From: Desulfatiglans anilini DSM 4660
GTDB taxonomy: Bacteria > Desulfobacterota > DSM-4660 > Desulfatiglandales > Desulfatiglandaceae
Reading direction: 5' to 3'
Assembly: GCF_000422285.1 (NCBI RefSeq)
Contig: NZ_AULM01000038.1
Span: 1 to 35,152 of the forward strand
Length of the DNA: 35,152 nucleotides
In this document: positions 8,350-16,115 of the stretch, one piece after another
How positions within the stretch are numbered: the first letter of the stretch is position 1
Layout of the letters: each line of letters starts with the position of its first letter
Program-made: the position numbers and the translations under genes
Notes under the pieces: generated by a model
What the model saw: the letters and a program-made list of their open reading frames with translations, nothing else
What the model was told of the DNA's origin: nothing
The model's database searches: none

Positions 8350-9726
8350 TTAACCGCGATACTGCTTCGGCTTGGGAAGGGAGGCGATGTCTCTGAGCGC
8401 GCGCTGGATCTCCTCCTCGGCCAGGGCGTGATCCTCGAGTTTTCCAGACAGAAAGGCCTCGTACGCCGCCATGTCCACCAGCCCGTGGCCGCTCCAGTTG
8501 AAGAGGATGACTTTTTCCTTGCCTTCCTCCTTGGCCTTGAGGGCCTCGCGGATGACCATCGCTATGGCGTGATCGGTCTCGGGCGCGCTGATGAAGCCTT
8601 CCGTACGGGCGAAGGTGATCCCGGCCTTGAAGGTCTCGAGCTGTGGCACGGCCTCCGCCCGGATCAGGTTGCTCATGGCGAGCTGGCTGATGATGGGAGC
8701 CATCCCGTGGTAGCGGAGGCCGCCGGCGTGGATGCCTTCCGGGACGAAGTTGTGCCCGAGGGTGTGCATCGGAAGGAGCGGGGTCATTTGGACCGTGTCA
8801 CCGAAATCATAGGCGAAGGGGCCGCGGGTCATGGTCGGGCAGGAGGTCGGCTCGACGCCGATGATGTCGATATCCTTGCCGTTGATCTTGTCACGCACGA
8901 AAGGGAGGCAGATCCCGGCGAAATTGCTTCCGCCCCCGGCGCAGCCGATGATGACGTCCGGATAATCACCGGCCATGGCCATCTGCTTTTGGCACTCCAG
9001 GCCGTTGATCGTCTGGTGCATCATCACGTGGTTCAGGACGCTGCCGAGGGAGTATTTCGTGTCTTCATCCATGACGGCGGCTTCCACCGCCTCGCTGATG
9101 GCGATCCCCAGACTGCCGGGCGATTCGGGGTTCTGCGCGAGGATGCTGCGCCCGGCCTGTGTTTCCGTGCTCGGGCTGGCGACGCACTGGCCCCCCCAGG
9201 TTTCCATCATGATCCGCCGATACGGCTTCTGGTGAAAGCTCACCTTGACCATGTACACCTTGGCTTCGATGCCGAAAAGTGAGCAGCAGAAGCACAGGGC
9301 GCTGCCCCACTGTCCGGCCCCCGTCTCGGTCGTGATGCGCTTGGTCCCGGAGATCTTGTTGTAGTAGACCTGGGCGATGGCGGTGTTCGGTTTGTGGCTC
9401 CCGGCCGGGCTCACCCCCTCATTCTTGTAATAGATCCTTGCCGGCGTCTGGAGGAACTTTTCGAGGGCATAGGCGCGGTAAAGGGGGGTGGGACGCCAGA
9501 TGAGGTATTTTTCCAGCACCTCGTCAGGGATGTCGATGTACGAATCCTGACTGACTTCCTGCTCGATCAGGGGCATGGGGAAGATCGGCAGAAGGTCCTC
9601 CGGCCCTACGGGCTGTCCGGTGCCCGGGTGCAGAGGGGGTTCCATGGGGGTGGGCATGTCGGGCATCACGTTGTACCACTGCCTTGGTATCTCCGATTCC
9701 GGCAACACGATTTTCCTGGTCTGCAT
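8350..9726 (-). CDS. trpB: TrpB2-type tryptophan synthase beta chain-like protein
   Basis: A 458-residue PLP enzyme of the TrpB2 subfamily, longer than the roughly 400-residue TrpB1. The PLP lysine lies in SHKPNTA, the active-site glutamate region is [10 protein letters not shown], and the phosphate-binding loop is [11 protein letters not shown]. The N-terminal [18 protein letters not shown] and [13 protein letters not shown] are typical of this subfamily. TrpB2 makes tryptophan from indole and a serine derivative; no trpA is adjacent, as is usual for TrpB2. The start at ATG 9726 follows GGAGG with good spacing (AAAGGAGGCATT), so a longer upstream extension is rejected. Placement beside iorAB suggests linkage to indole or tryptophan salvage or catabolism. 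Confidence 0.93.
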   Translation of the reverse strand: MQTRKIVLPESEIPRQWYNVMPDMPTPMEPPLHPGTGQPVGPEDLLPIFPMPLIEQEVSQDSYIDIPDEVLEKYLIWRPTPLYRAYALEKFLQTPARIYYKNEGVSPAGSHKPNTAIAQVYYNKISGTKRITTETGAGQWGSALCFCCSLFGIEAKVYMVKVSFHQKPYRRIMMETWGGQCVASPSTETQAGRSILAQNPESPGSLGIAISEAVEAAVMDEDTKYSLGSVLNHVMMHQTINGLECQKQMAMAGDYPDVIIGCAGGGSNFAGICLPFVRDKINGKDIDIIGVEPTSCPTMTRGPFAYDFGDTVQMTPLLPMHTLGHNFVPEGIHAGGLRYHGMAPIISQLAMSNLIRAEAVPQLETFKAGITFARTEGFISAPETDHAIAMVIREALKAKEEGKEKVILFNWSGHGLVDMAAYEAFLSGKLEDHALAEEEIQRALRDIASLPKPKQYRG

Positions 9727-10347
9727 AATGCCTCCTTTCCTGACTATGGGGGGGTGAATTGAGGTCCCGGATAAAACACTCATTGTCCGGTGCCCGAAAA
9801 TCCTTTCTCCACCGTTTCCATCCGATCCACCGGTTTGAACCGCCTCAAGCTATAACAGGTTGGGTGCGGGGTTGGTGCCGTGAAAAACGATCGAGGCTCG
9901 ATCCGTGTTACGACAACCTCGCGACGGGACCTTGTCCGTGAGCAGAAAAAATGGACATTGATGCTGGAATGAGCAACCCGGCAATCTGGCAGCGTACGTG
10001 GTTTGCAAACGAAAAATGAATCTGGAAAACCTTATTGCTTCCTTGCTCCGAAGTCAAACAGTATTTGTCCGGCCTTTATGCTCCCCATCCCGAGCGGCGA
10101 TGAAACCGGTTTTTTTCTTTTGGGTTCTTGTCTTTCAGGAACAGTGGAGAGGAGTGAAAAAAGATTCGATCGAGGGCTCAAAAAACCGGAAGACGGGACG
10201 GGATGTCTGATCGGCCGACAGGGGCGGGTTTTTGGAATGGCGGCTGCGGCGGACTCCGGAAACAACGGGTGAGCAGGCCCATGAAAGGCGAAGGGGAGCC
10301 CATTTTGTGGGTGCTCCCCTTCGATGGAGTTTTGTTGCGGAGGCGGC
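9727..10347. other. Intergenic region between trpB2 and the AdoMetDC-like gene
   Basis: About 620 bases. Two overlapping short frames around 9998-10272 have no ribosome binding site, no family resemblance and poor composition, so I do not call them. The region must hold the trpB2 promoter on the minus strand, but I cannot place it with confidence. A terminator-like hairpin occupies 10289-10323. Confidence 0.4.
10289..10323 (-). terminator. Hairpin after the AdoMetDC-like gene
   Basis: An 11-base-pair stem (CGAAGGGGAGC at 10289-10299 with its complement at 10313-10323), closed by a 13-base loop that can pair further (CCA with TGG). It lies 25 bases past the stop of the minus-strand gene. The downstream T-run is short, but position and stem strength fit a transcription terminator. 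Confidence 0.65.
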
Positions 10348-10731
10348 CTACATCCGTTCGGTGATGTGCACGTTGACGGATTTGCCGCCGAAGAAGCGTT
10401 TAGAAAATTCGGTCACCTTATCGGGGTCATACAATTTGCAGCTGAAGATGTCCAGGTATACGGCATTGGTCAGATTCGCAAAGTGGCCCGAAATCAGCGA
10501 CGTTTCGATGAGCTGCAGCATCGAGTATCCGGCGACGCGTTCATCCTCGCCGAAGTGCACGACCTGGCACTCTCCAAACCGGCGCATCTCGATCAGATCA
10601 CACAGTTCCACTACGAAGCGTTTGATCGCTTCGGCGTCCCTAATGGTATCGGGGTTACAGTCATAGATGTCCAGGCTCGTCAATAGACCCCAGGGCTCCT
10701 TGGTTGCACGGGCAAGATTGTTCTGAATCAT
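10348..10731 (-). CDS. S-adenosylmethionine decarboxylase-like protein
   Basis: A 127-residue protein resembling bacterial class SpeH AdoMet decarboxylase, a self-cleaving pyruvoyl enzyme of spermidine synthesis. The C-terminal part (residues 68-100) has AGYSMLQLIETSLISGHF then VYLDIFSC, matching the SpeH order of processing site, histidine and DxFxC. The usual Glu-Ser cleavage dipeptide reads Glu-Thr-Ser (76-78), with one extra residue before the histidine, so self-processing is uncertain. Cys98 is kept. The ATG at 10731 follows AAAGGAGGG. No spermidine synthase gene is nearby. It has its own promoter (10947-10975) and a roughly 210-base leader. Homology seems fairly safe; activity is not. 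Confidence 0.7.
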   Translation of the reverse strand: MIQNNLARATKEPWGLLTSLDIYDCNPDTIRDAEAIKRFVVELCDLIEMRRFGECQVVHFGEDERVAGYSMLQLIETSLISGHFANLTNAVYLDIFSCKLYDPDKVTEFSKRFFGGKSVNVHITERM

Positions 10732-10823
10732 GTTTTAGTCCCTCCTTTCAGATATGACGATATCCGGCCTTGTTCTAGAACCTGGCGCTGTGCCTTGCGG
10801 CTGCGGGAGCGGAGGGTGAGGAA

Positions 10824-10883
10824 GGCAGAGTGTCTGCCCCCTCTACCGCTCAAGCGCCCCCTCGGTGGGAAGGGGCCTCTTGA
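10824..10883 (-). promoter_or_regulatory. Structured leader of the AdoMetDC-like gene
   Basis: The minus-strand leader contains two inverted repeats. One is a six-pair hairpin at 10824-10838 (GGCAGA / TCTGCC). The other is an imperfect 34-base hairpin at 10850-10883, with outer arms TCAAG/CTTGA and inner arms GCCCC/GGGGC. They lie between the promoter and the start codon, where an attenuator or riboswitch would sit. I do not recognise a known riboswitch class. Confidence 0.4.
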
Positions 10884-10946
10884 TGGTTCTCCCGAAGCCG
10901 TTGGACGGCAGGCCGGAAGCGCTGGTCATATCGATAAAAACAATAA

Positions 10947-10975
10947 AATATAGTTTATATAACCACCATTGTCAA
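10947..10975 (-). promoter_or_regulatory. Sigma70-type promoter for the AdoMetDC-like gene
   Basis: Read on the minus strand: TTGACA (10975-10970), a 17-base spacer, then TATATT (10952-10947). This is an almost consensus promoter facing the AdoMetDC-like gene, with a predicted transcript start near 10940. It lies right at the point where base composition drops. Confidence 0.65.
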
Positions 10976-11579
10976 TATATTTCATTATGCTGTTGCCAAA
11001 TCTAAGCAAAACGTACTGCTTGGTGCTCTAAAATTTCGGTGCGTAAGGCAGTTGCTAGAATTCTGTTCGGTTAGAGGTGATTTATTGCTTGACAAAGAAA
11101 ATGCTAAAGGTAGAATACGAACATTCGTTCGCTCCTTCGCTTTTTCGTCTTTTGGTGCTTTAGGGGCAATCAGGTGGGAGCTATGCATTTTACTAGGAAT
11201 TCGAACATGCTATCTTATGTCCATCCGGAAATGAAAATTTTTTGCCAGTATCAAGGAAATCAGGCCTTTGGGCGGAGGCGATCTGATGATTGCCGCATAA
11301 GCAGACGTGCGGATTGGCGCCGAGATTGGCAAAGAAATCATTTCGTGGTGGATCTATATTCTTAGACATTCCGAAGGAGAGAGTGGCAAGGCTGTAGCTT
11401 CCAACTGCGGAAAAGACATGAAAATTCTTATTTTCTGCCAGGGAAAATGGGGCGTTTAAAATTTATGCCTAGTATTGAGAACAGGCTAGCACGTAGAAGG
11501 AGCGAGCCGAGCAGGCGGAGCCTCTCAAGAAAAAAATAATGTATGAATGAGTTTGTGCGCATTTTTGGAGGTTTATAAT
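10976..11579. other. Intergenic region at the left edge of the AT-rich segment
   Basis: About 600 bases between the minus-strand promoter and the first gene of the catabolic cluster. It holds a rightward promoter with an operator-like palindrome (11089-11128), a third copy of ATCCGGAAATG (11223-11233), and two related strings (ATGAAAATTTTTTGCCAG near 11231 and ATGAAAATTCTTATTTTCTGCCAG-like near 11419). Small frames are present but none is convincing. It may contain degenerate remnants from an integration event, but no terminal repeats or transposase could be recognised. Confidence 0.4.
11089..11128 (+). promoter_or_regulatory. Promoter with TetR-type operator ahead of carboxyltransferase 1
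   Basis: TTGACA at 11089-11094, a 16-base spacer, TAGAAT at 11111-11116, and immediately after it ACGAACATTCGT at 11117-11128. The last differs at one base from the perfect palindrome ACGAACGTTCGT seen at 23585. Its position right after the -10 box suits a repressor. The start codon lies about 450 bases downstream, so the leader would be long. Confidence 0.6.
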
Positions 11580-13166
11580 ATGAGTAATAACGATAAAACA
11601 GTGAGTAAAAACCAAAAGCGAATGGAAGATTGGTGGCAGAGACGGGAAAAGATCATGCAGATGGGGGGTCCTAAAGCCGTCGAACAACACCGAAAAAAAG
11701 GCCTTATGACAGCAAGAGAAAGAGTGGATTACTTTTTCGATGCAGGGACGTTTACCGAGATTGGGACCTTTGTGACACATAGGGCAACCGCTTTTGGGAT
11801 GGACAACAAAGAGGTGCCAGCCGATGGTGTCGTGACGGGATTCGGAACGGTTAATGGCAGATATGTCGTTACGGCAAGTGAGGACTATACATGTATGGGA
11901 GGAAGTTTTGGGGAGGCTCATGGCCGGAAATTTGCTTATGCTATTGATTTCGCAAAAGATAAGGGTTGGCCTTTTGTAAGTATGAATGATTCAGGCGGCC
12001 TTAGAATGCAGGAGGGTATGGACGCGCTTGAAGCCTACGGCTGGCTATTTAGGGCTCAAGATCAGGCCTCCGGTATCATCCCGCAAATATCCTTGATTCT
12101 AGGTCCTTGCCTAGGGGGGCAGGCATATCACCCTGTGATGCAGGACTTCGTTATACAAGTAAGAGGCTCCGGGTTTTTAGGGATAGCTGGGCCAGCCTTT
12201 GTTAAAGCCCAGACAGCCGAAGAAATTAGCCTTGAAGATCTTTGTGGGGTAAAAGCGCATGCGGTGAAATCAGGTCAAACACATATTGTAGCTGAAAACG
12301 ATAAAGATTGCCTTGACAAGTGTAAACAATTATTGTCCTTCTTCCCATCGAACAATAAAGAAGCGCCTCCCACGGTTGTTAGTAAAGACAATCCTGAAAG
12401 AGAAATAGAAGGTTTGCTTGATATAATACCAGATGAGCCTTTCCGTGTTTTTGATATGTATAAAATCATAAAAAAGGTAGTTGATGAAGATAGTTTTTTT
12501 GAAACCTTAAGCCAGTACGCAACTAATATGATAACTGGGTTTGCACGTTTCAATGGACGAACAGTTGGAATTGTTGCAAACCAGCCATGTCGCTTAGCAG
12601 GTGCAATTGATATAAACGCAAGCGATAAGGCTGCAAGGTTTATAAGATTTTGTGATCTATTTAATATCCCTTTAATTACTTTTGTCGATTGTCCGGCATA
12701 TATGATAGGTTCGCAACAGGACTGGGGAGGGATTTTACGTCATGGAGCTAAACTATTGTTTGCCTGGTCAAATGCTACGGTGCCATTGATATCAATAATC
12801 ATTCGGAAATCCTATGCTGGGGCGCACTATGGGATGCTGGACAAATCCATTGGGGCGGATTTCGTGTATGCTTGGCCTACAGCAATCGTGACAGCGCTTG
12901 ACGGGAAAACAGTAGCTAGTGTAATATTTGATAAAGAGATAAAGGCGGCGGATGATTCGGAAAAAATAAGAGCTCAAAAAATCGCCGAGTATAATGAAAT
13001 TTATGCTAATCCCTACCATGCTGCGGCCAGGGGCTTTATCGACGATGTTATCGACCCGAAGGATACAAGAAAGATTATCAATAATTCGCTGAACGTGCTG
13101 CAAAATAAGTGGAAAACCTCATATTATTCGCAGCCCTGGAGAAAATATTCGAATATAAATATGTAA
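11580..13166 (+). CDS. Acyl-CoA carboxyltransferase (carboxylase/decarboxylase type), divergent
   Basis: A 528-residue protein of the biotin-dependent acyl-CoA carboxyltransferase beta family (propionyl-CoA carboxylase beta, methylmalonyl- and glutaconyl-CoA decarboxylase alpha). The N-domain has SGGLRMQEG and GPCLGGQAYHP. The C-domain has GGILRHGAKLLFAWSNATVP and RKSYAGAHYGM. Where the second copy in this window (25797-27347) keeps GGAYDVM, this one has AGAHYGM: Asp becomes Tyr417 at a position tied to acyl-group choice in this family, so the substrate probably differs from propionyl-CoA. ATG at 11580 follows GGAGG. No biotin carboxylase or carrier is adjacent. It is the first gene of the AT-rich cluster and is likely controlled from the operator at 11117. 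Confidence 0.88.
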   Translation: MSNNDKTVSKNQKRMEDWWQRREKIMQMGGPKAVEQHRKKGLMTARERVDYFFDAGTFTEIGTFVTHRATAFGMDNKEVPADGVVTGFGTVNGRYVVTASEDYTCMGGSFGEAHGRKFAYAIDFAKDKGWPFVSMNDSGGLRMQEGMDALEAYGWLFRAQDQASGIIPQISLILGPCLGGQAYHPVMQDFVIQVRGSGFLGIAGPAFVKAQTAEEISLEDLCGVKAHAVKSGQTHIVAENDKDCLDKCKQLLSFFPSNNKEAPPTVVSKDNPEREIEGLLDIIPDEPFRVFDMYKIIKKVVDEDSFFETLSQYATNMITGFARFNGRTVGIVANQPCRLAGAIDINASDKAARFIRFCDLFNIPLITFVDCPAYMIGSQQDWGGILRHGAKLLFAWSNATVPLISIIIRKSYAGAHYGMLDKSIGADFVYAWPTAIVTALDGKTVASVIFDKEIKAADDSEKIRAQKIAEYNEIYANPYHAAARGFIDDVIDPKDTRKIINNSLNVLQNKWKTSYYSQPWRKYSNINM

Positions 13167-13317
13167 AACTGAAATTATATACCGATTTTTGAAATATTAT
13201 TTAATTTTTTTTTATTCTACACTTATTGCAATGAAATAGAAAGAATAGAGTTGCCTAATTAAAATGGATAATATATGCTATTTTCCGAGAATATCAGAAT
13301 CCATTGGCTCTTGAAAC

Positions 13318-13911
13318 ATGAGAATATCTAAAACAAAACAAGATATAGTTGAAAAAGCAACTGACTTGTTCTATGAGCACGGATTTGTAAAGGCTTCAAT
13401 CCGCGATATTGTAAAGGCGGTCGGGATTACAAATTCGACGGTGTATATTCATTTTAAAAATAAAGATGAAATTCTCTATTACATTATAGAAAATATTGGC
13501 TCGACACTGCTTAGTGAGCTTAATGAAGGTATGAAAAACCATGATAATTTGATTGAATGCCTTAGAGAAATGGTTTACAGACAGGTTTGTCTTATAAAGG
13601 AGAAAAGAAAAGAAATAAAAATTTATATGGAAGAACAGTACCAACTTCCGCCTTCTCTCCGGGGCAAAGCACTTAAGCAGCATCGTGAGATATATAATAT
13701 ATATTATACGCTTTTGTGCAAAATGAACAAAATGGGATTTCTTCGTGATATTGACAATACTGTTATGACTTTTGCGGTTTTTGCAATGATGAATTGGTCC
13801 TACCGTTGGTTCGACGAAAATGGTAGACTCTCGATAGAAGAGATAGCTGATTCGATCATACGAATTTTTTTTGAGGGCATTTTCAAGGAGGGCATCCTAG
13901 AGAAAAGGTAA
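13318..13911 (+). CDS. TetR-family transcriptional regulator
   Basis: A 197-residue regulator with the TetR DNA-binding domain in residues 6-52 (LFYEHGFVKASIRDIVKAVGITNSTVYIHFKNKDEIL) and a variable helical ligand-binding domain after it. Regulators of this kind in fatty-acid clusters usually bind acyl-CoA and release DNA. No good ribosome binding site precedes ATG 13318. The gene is embedded in the catabolic cluster, and 49 bases after its stop lies the palindrome ACGAACGTTTGT (13961-13972). Related sites precede other units in the region, so it is the obvious candidate regulator. The ligand is unknown. Confidence 0.93.
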   Translation: MRISKTKQDIVEKATDLFYEHGFVKASIRDIVKAVGITNSTVYIHFKNKDEILYYIIENIGSTLLSELNEGMKNHDNLIECLREMVYRQVCLIKEKRKEIKIYMEEQYQLPPSLRGKALKQHREIYNIYYTLLCKMNKMGFLRDIDNTVMTFAVFAMMNWSYRWFDENGRLSIEEIADSIIRIFFEGIFKEGILEKR

Positions 13912-13960
13912 GCGCGTCTGCGGATTTAATATAGTTTAAAATTTTTTTAATTTAGAAAGA

Positions 13961-13972
13961 ACGAACGTTTGT
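13961..13972. promoter_or_regulatory. TetR-type operator between the regulator gene and crotonase 1
   Basis: ACGAACGTTTGT differs at one position from the perfect palindrome at 23585-23596. It lies 15 bases before the start codon of the enoyl-CoA hydratase gene and after an A/T-rich stretch that could hold a promoter. Binding here would block expression of the thiolase-dehydrogenase operon downstream. Confidence 0.6.
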
Positions 13973-13986
13973 AACTAGAGGCGATT

Positions 13987-14721
13987 ATGCTTATAAAAGA
14001 TACGCATGGAAATGTGGCAATTTTAAAAATCGACCGTCCAAGACAGGCTAACGCGCTGAATGCTGAGCTATTCGAATTGCTGAGCAATAAATTAAAAGAA
14101 TTACAGGATGACGAACGTATTCGCGTCGTAATAATCACGGGCGCTGGTGAAAAAGCGTTCTGTGCCGGGATAGATTTGAAGGAGAGGGCAAATAAGAACT
14201 TTGATGAAATGCTTTTGGAAAGGGAGACTATAATAAGAGCATTCTATCAAACACTAGGATATTTTACTAAACCAACCATTGCTGCGCTAAATGGACCAGC
14301 TTTGGGGGGTGGCGCGGAATTGGCGCTTACCTGCGATCTGAGAGTAGCAACACCAATGGCAAGTTTTGGGCAGACCGAAATTAAATGGGGGATGATTCCC
14401 TCATGTGGGGGCTGTCAGCGGCTGCGCTTAATCGTAGGTATGGGAAAAGCAAAAGAAATCATTCTTACAGGACGCGTCCTTGAGGCTGGTGAGGCATATC
14501 GACTAGGTATCTATAATAAGATTGTCAGAATAGAAGATCTGACAAAGGAAGCGATAAGACTAGCTAGGGAAATTGCTGGGAATCCAATCGTCGCAGTAAA
14601 GCAAGCTAAAAAGGTTTTGGATTTTGGTGCCTATATTAATTCAGCGCTCGATTTCGATTTTGAAGCGTCAAAAGAATGCTTTTCGAAAGGAGATGCTCAA
14701 AAAATTGCTAAAAAATTTTGA
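13987..14721 (+). CDS. Enoyl-CoA hydratase/isomerase (crotonase) 1
   Basis: A 244-residue crotonase-fold protein. The CoA/oxyanion region reads KAFCAGIDLKE and PALGGGAELALTCDLR. Both glutamates needed for hydration in classical enoyl-CoA hydratase are kept: the one in GGGAE, and 20 residues later the one in FGQTE. Hydratase activity is therefore expected. It would add water to a trans-2-enoyl-CoA in beta-oxidation; other crotonase reactions, including ring hydrolysis, cannot be excluded. ATG 13987 has AGAGG just upstream. It begins a run of rightward genes that continues into thiolase 1 (49 bases away). Confidence 0.93.
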   Translation: MLIKDTHGNVAILKIDRPRQANALNAELFELLSNKLKELQDDERIRVVIITGAGEKAFCAGIDLKERANKNFDEMLLERETIIRAFYQTLGYFTKPTIAALNGPALGGGAELALTCDLRVATPMASFGQTEIKWGMIPSCGGCQRLRLIVGMGKAKEIILTGRVLEAGEAYRLGIYNKIVRIEDLTKEAIRLAREIAGNPIVAVKQAKKVLDFGAYINSALDFDFEASKECFSKGDAQKIAKKF

Positions 14722-14770
14722 CGATACAAAAAATGGAAAACATTGATTAATGAAACTTAGGAGGTCAAGA

Positions 14771-15964
14771 ATGGAGTTGAAAGACATAGTTGTAGTTAGC
14801 GCTTGTCGAAGTCCGATGGGACTCTTTGGTGGAAGCCTTAAGGAAATGACAGTAGTAGATGTTGGATCACAGGTCATCAAAAAGACACTTCAAAAAATAG
14901 ACCTGAGTCCAGACATGGTCGACATGACAGTTTTTGGTAACTGTCGGCAGGCTGGAAACGGGGTAAATCCAGCTAGAATAGCATCGGAGATGGCGGGTAT
15001 ACCGATAGACCGTTTTGCACAAACTGTAAATTGTGCGTGCCCAACAGGTATAAAGGCAGTAATCATAGCATCACAGGACATTAGGTTAGGGGATGCGGAT
15101 ATTGTTGTGGCGGGGGGGATGGAGCATATGAGTTCAATCCCGCATCTTCTCATGGGATACAGGTGGCAGGGGTTTCGTTTAGGGAACGTATCGATCATGG
15201 ATGGGTGGAATGATACGTTTGATAGAATCGCAAAATGTTATATGGGTGAAACCGCAGAGAATGTTGCCGTAAAATATCATATACTCAGAGAAGATCAGGA
15301 TACGTTTGCGTACAATAGCCATAAAAAGGCGAGTGATGCCCAAAAAAAAGGTAAGTTTCTTGAAGAAATCGTTCCGATTGATGTGCCAGGCGATAAGAAA
15401 AGCGAAGGTTTTGTATTTGTAGAGGATGAATGTATCCGGCATGATGCAAGTATAGAAAAAATGGCGAAGCTACGTCCGGCATTTAAAAAGGAAAATGGGA
15501 CCGTGACGGCAGGAAATGCATGCGGAATGCCTGATGGCGCAGCAGCGCTAGTTCTAATGTCAAGGGAAAAAGCGAAATCACTGAGGTTACATCCTCTTTT
15601 TAGTATCGTAGCTTATTCAAATGCAGCTGTTGACAACGCATATATGGGCATTGGACCCACAGTATCAATTCCAGCAGCTCTTCGTAAAGCCGGAATGGAA
15701 AAGAATGACATAGATGCATTCGAAATTAACGAAGCGTTTGCTGCAACGAGCCTGGCCTGTGAAAGAATATTAGGGCTAGATCCGGAAAAAGTAAATATCA
15801 ATGGTGGGGCAATTTCCCTTGGACACCCAACCGGCTGCAGTGGGGCTAGATTGTTGGTGACCCTGAATAGTGTACTTAGACAGCAAGATAAGGAGTTCGG
15901 AGTTGCGAGTTTGTGTGGTGGGGGGGGCGTTTCTTGCGCTATTGTTATAAAACGAGAAGATTAG
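14771..15964 (+). CDS. Acetyl-CoA acyltransferase (thiolase) 1
   Basis: A 397-residue thiolase with all catalytic elements: nucleophile Cys90 (VNCACPTG), NEAFAA, the GHPTG histidine motif and the C-terminal CGGGG cysteine. The nucleophile context is NCACPTG instead of the common NxVCGSG, and the substrate loop around 130-155 (LLMGYRWQGFRLGN) differs from thiolase 2, so it may accept a different, perhaps branched or larger, 3-oxoacyl-CoA. The start at ATG 14771 is fixed by AGGAGG (14759-14764). It would cleave the 3-oxoacyl-CoA with free CoA in the cytoplasm. Confidence 0.92.
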   Translation: MELKDIVVVSACRSPMGLFGGSLKEMTVVDVGSQVIKKTLQKIDLSPDMVDMTVFGNCRQAGNGVNPARIASEMAGIPIDRFAQTVNCACPTGIKAVIIASQDIRLGDADIVVAGGMEHMSSIPHLLMGYRWQGFRLGNVSIMDGWNDTFDRIAKCYMGETAENVAVKYHILREDQDTFAYNSHKKASDAQKKGKFLEEIVPIDVPGDKKSEGFVFVEDECIRHDASIEKMAKLRPAFKKENGTVTAGNACGMPDGAAALVLMSREKAKSLRLHPLFSIVAYSNAAVDNAYMGIGPTVSIPAALRKAGMEKNDIDAFEINEAFAATSLACERILGLDPEKVNINGGAISLGHPTGCSGARLLVTLNSVLRQQDKEFGVASLCGGGGVSCAIVIKRED

Positions 15965-16115
15965 CAAATTAAAATATATGAACATACATTCAAAAAATCT
16001 TCTGTAATAAAAAAGATTGCACATTTCTATGAAAAAGAATTTTAAACATAAAATACGCATAGAATCGTGGTTATAGGCAAATAATATTATCTTAACCGCA
16101 AGTTAGGAGAAAATC

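Noticed and set aside
10099-10120. AAACCGGTTT followed by a T-run as a terminator
   Set aside because: The stem is only about five bases with no loop, too weak for an intrinsic terminator, and no gene ends just before it.
9998-10272. Two overlapping short plus-strand frames
   Set aside because: No ribosome binding site, unlikely protein composition, and no family resemblance.
11174-11579. Transposase remnant at the island's left edge
   Set aside because: Short frames there showed no recognisable transposase motif and no terminal inverted repeats or target duplication could be found.
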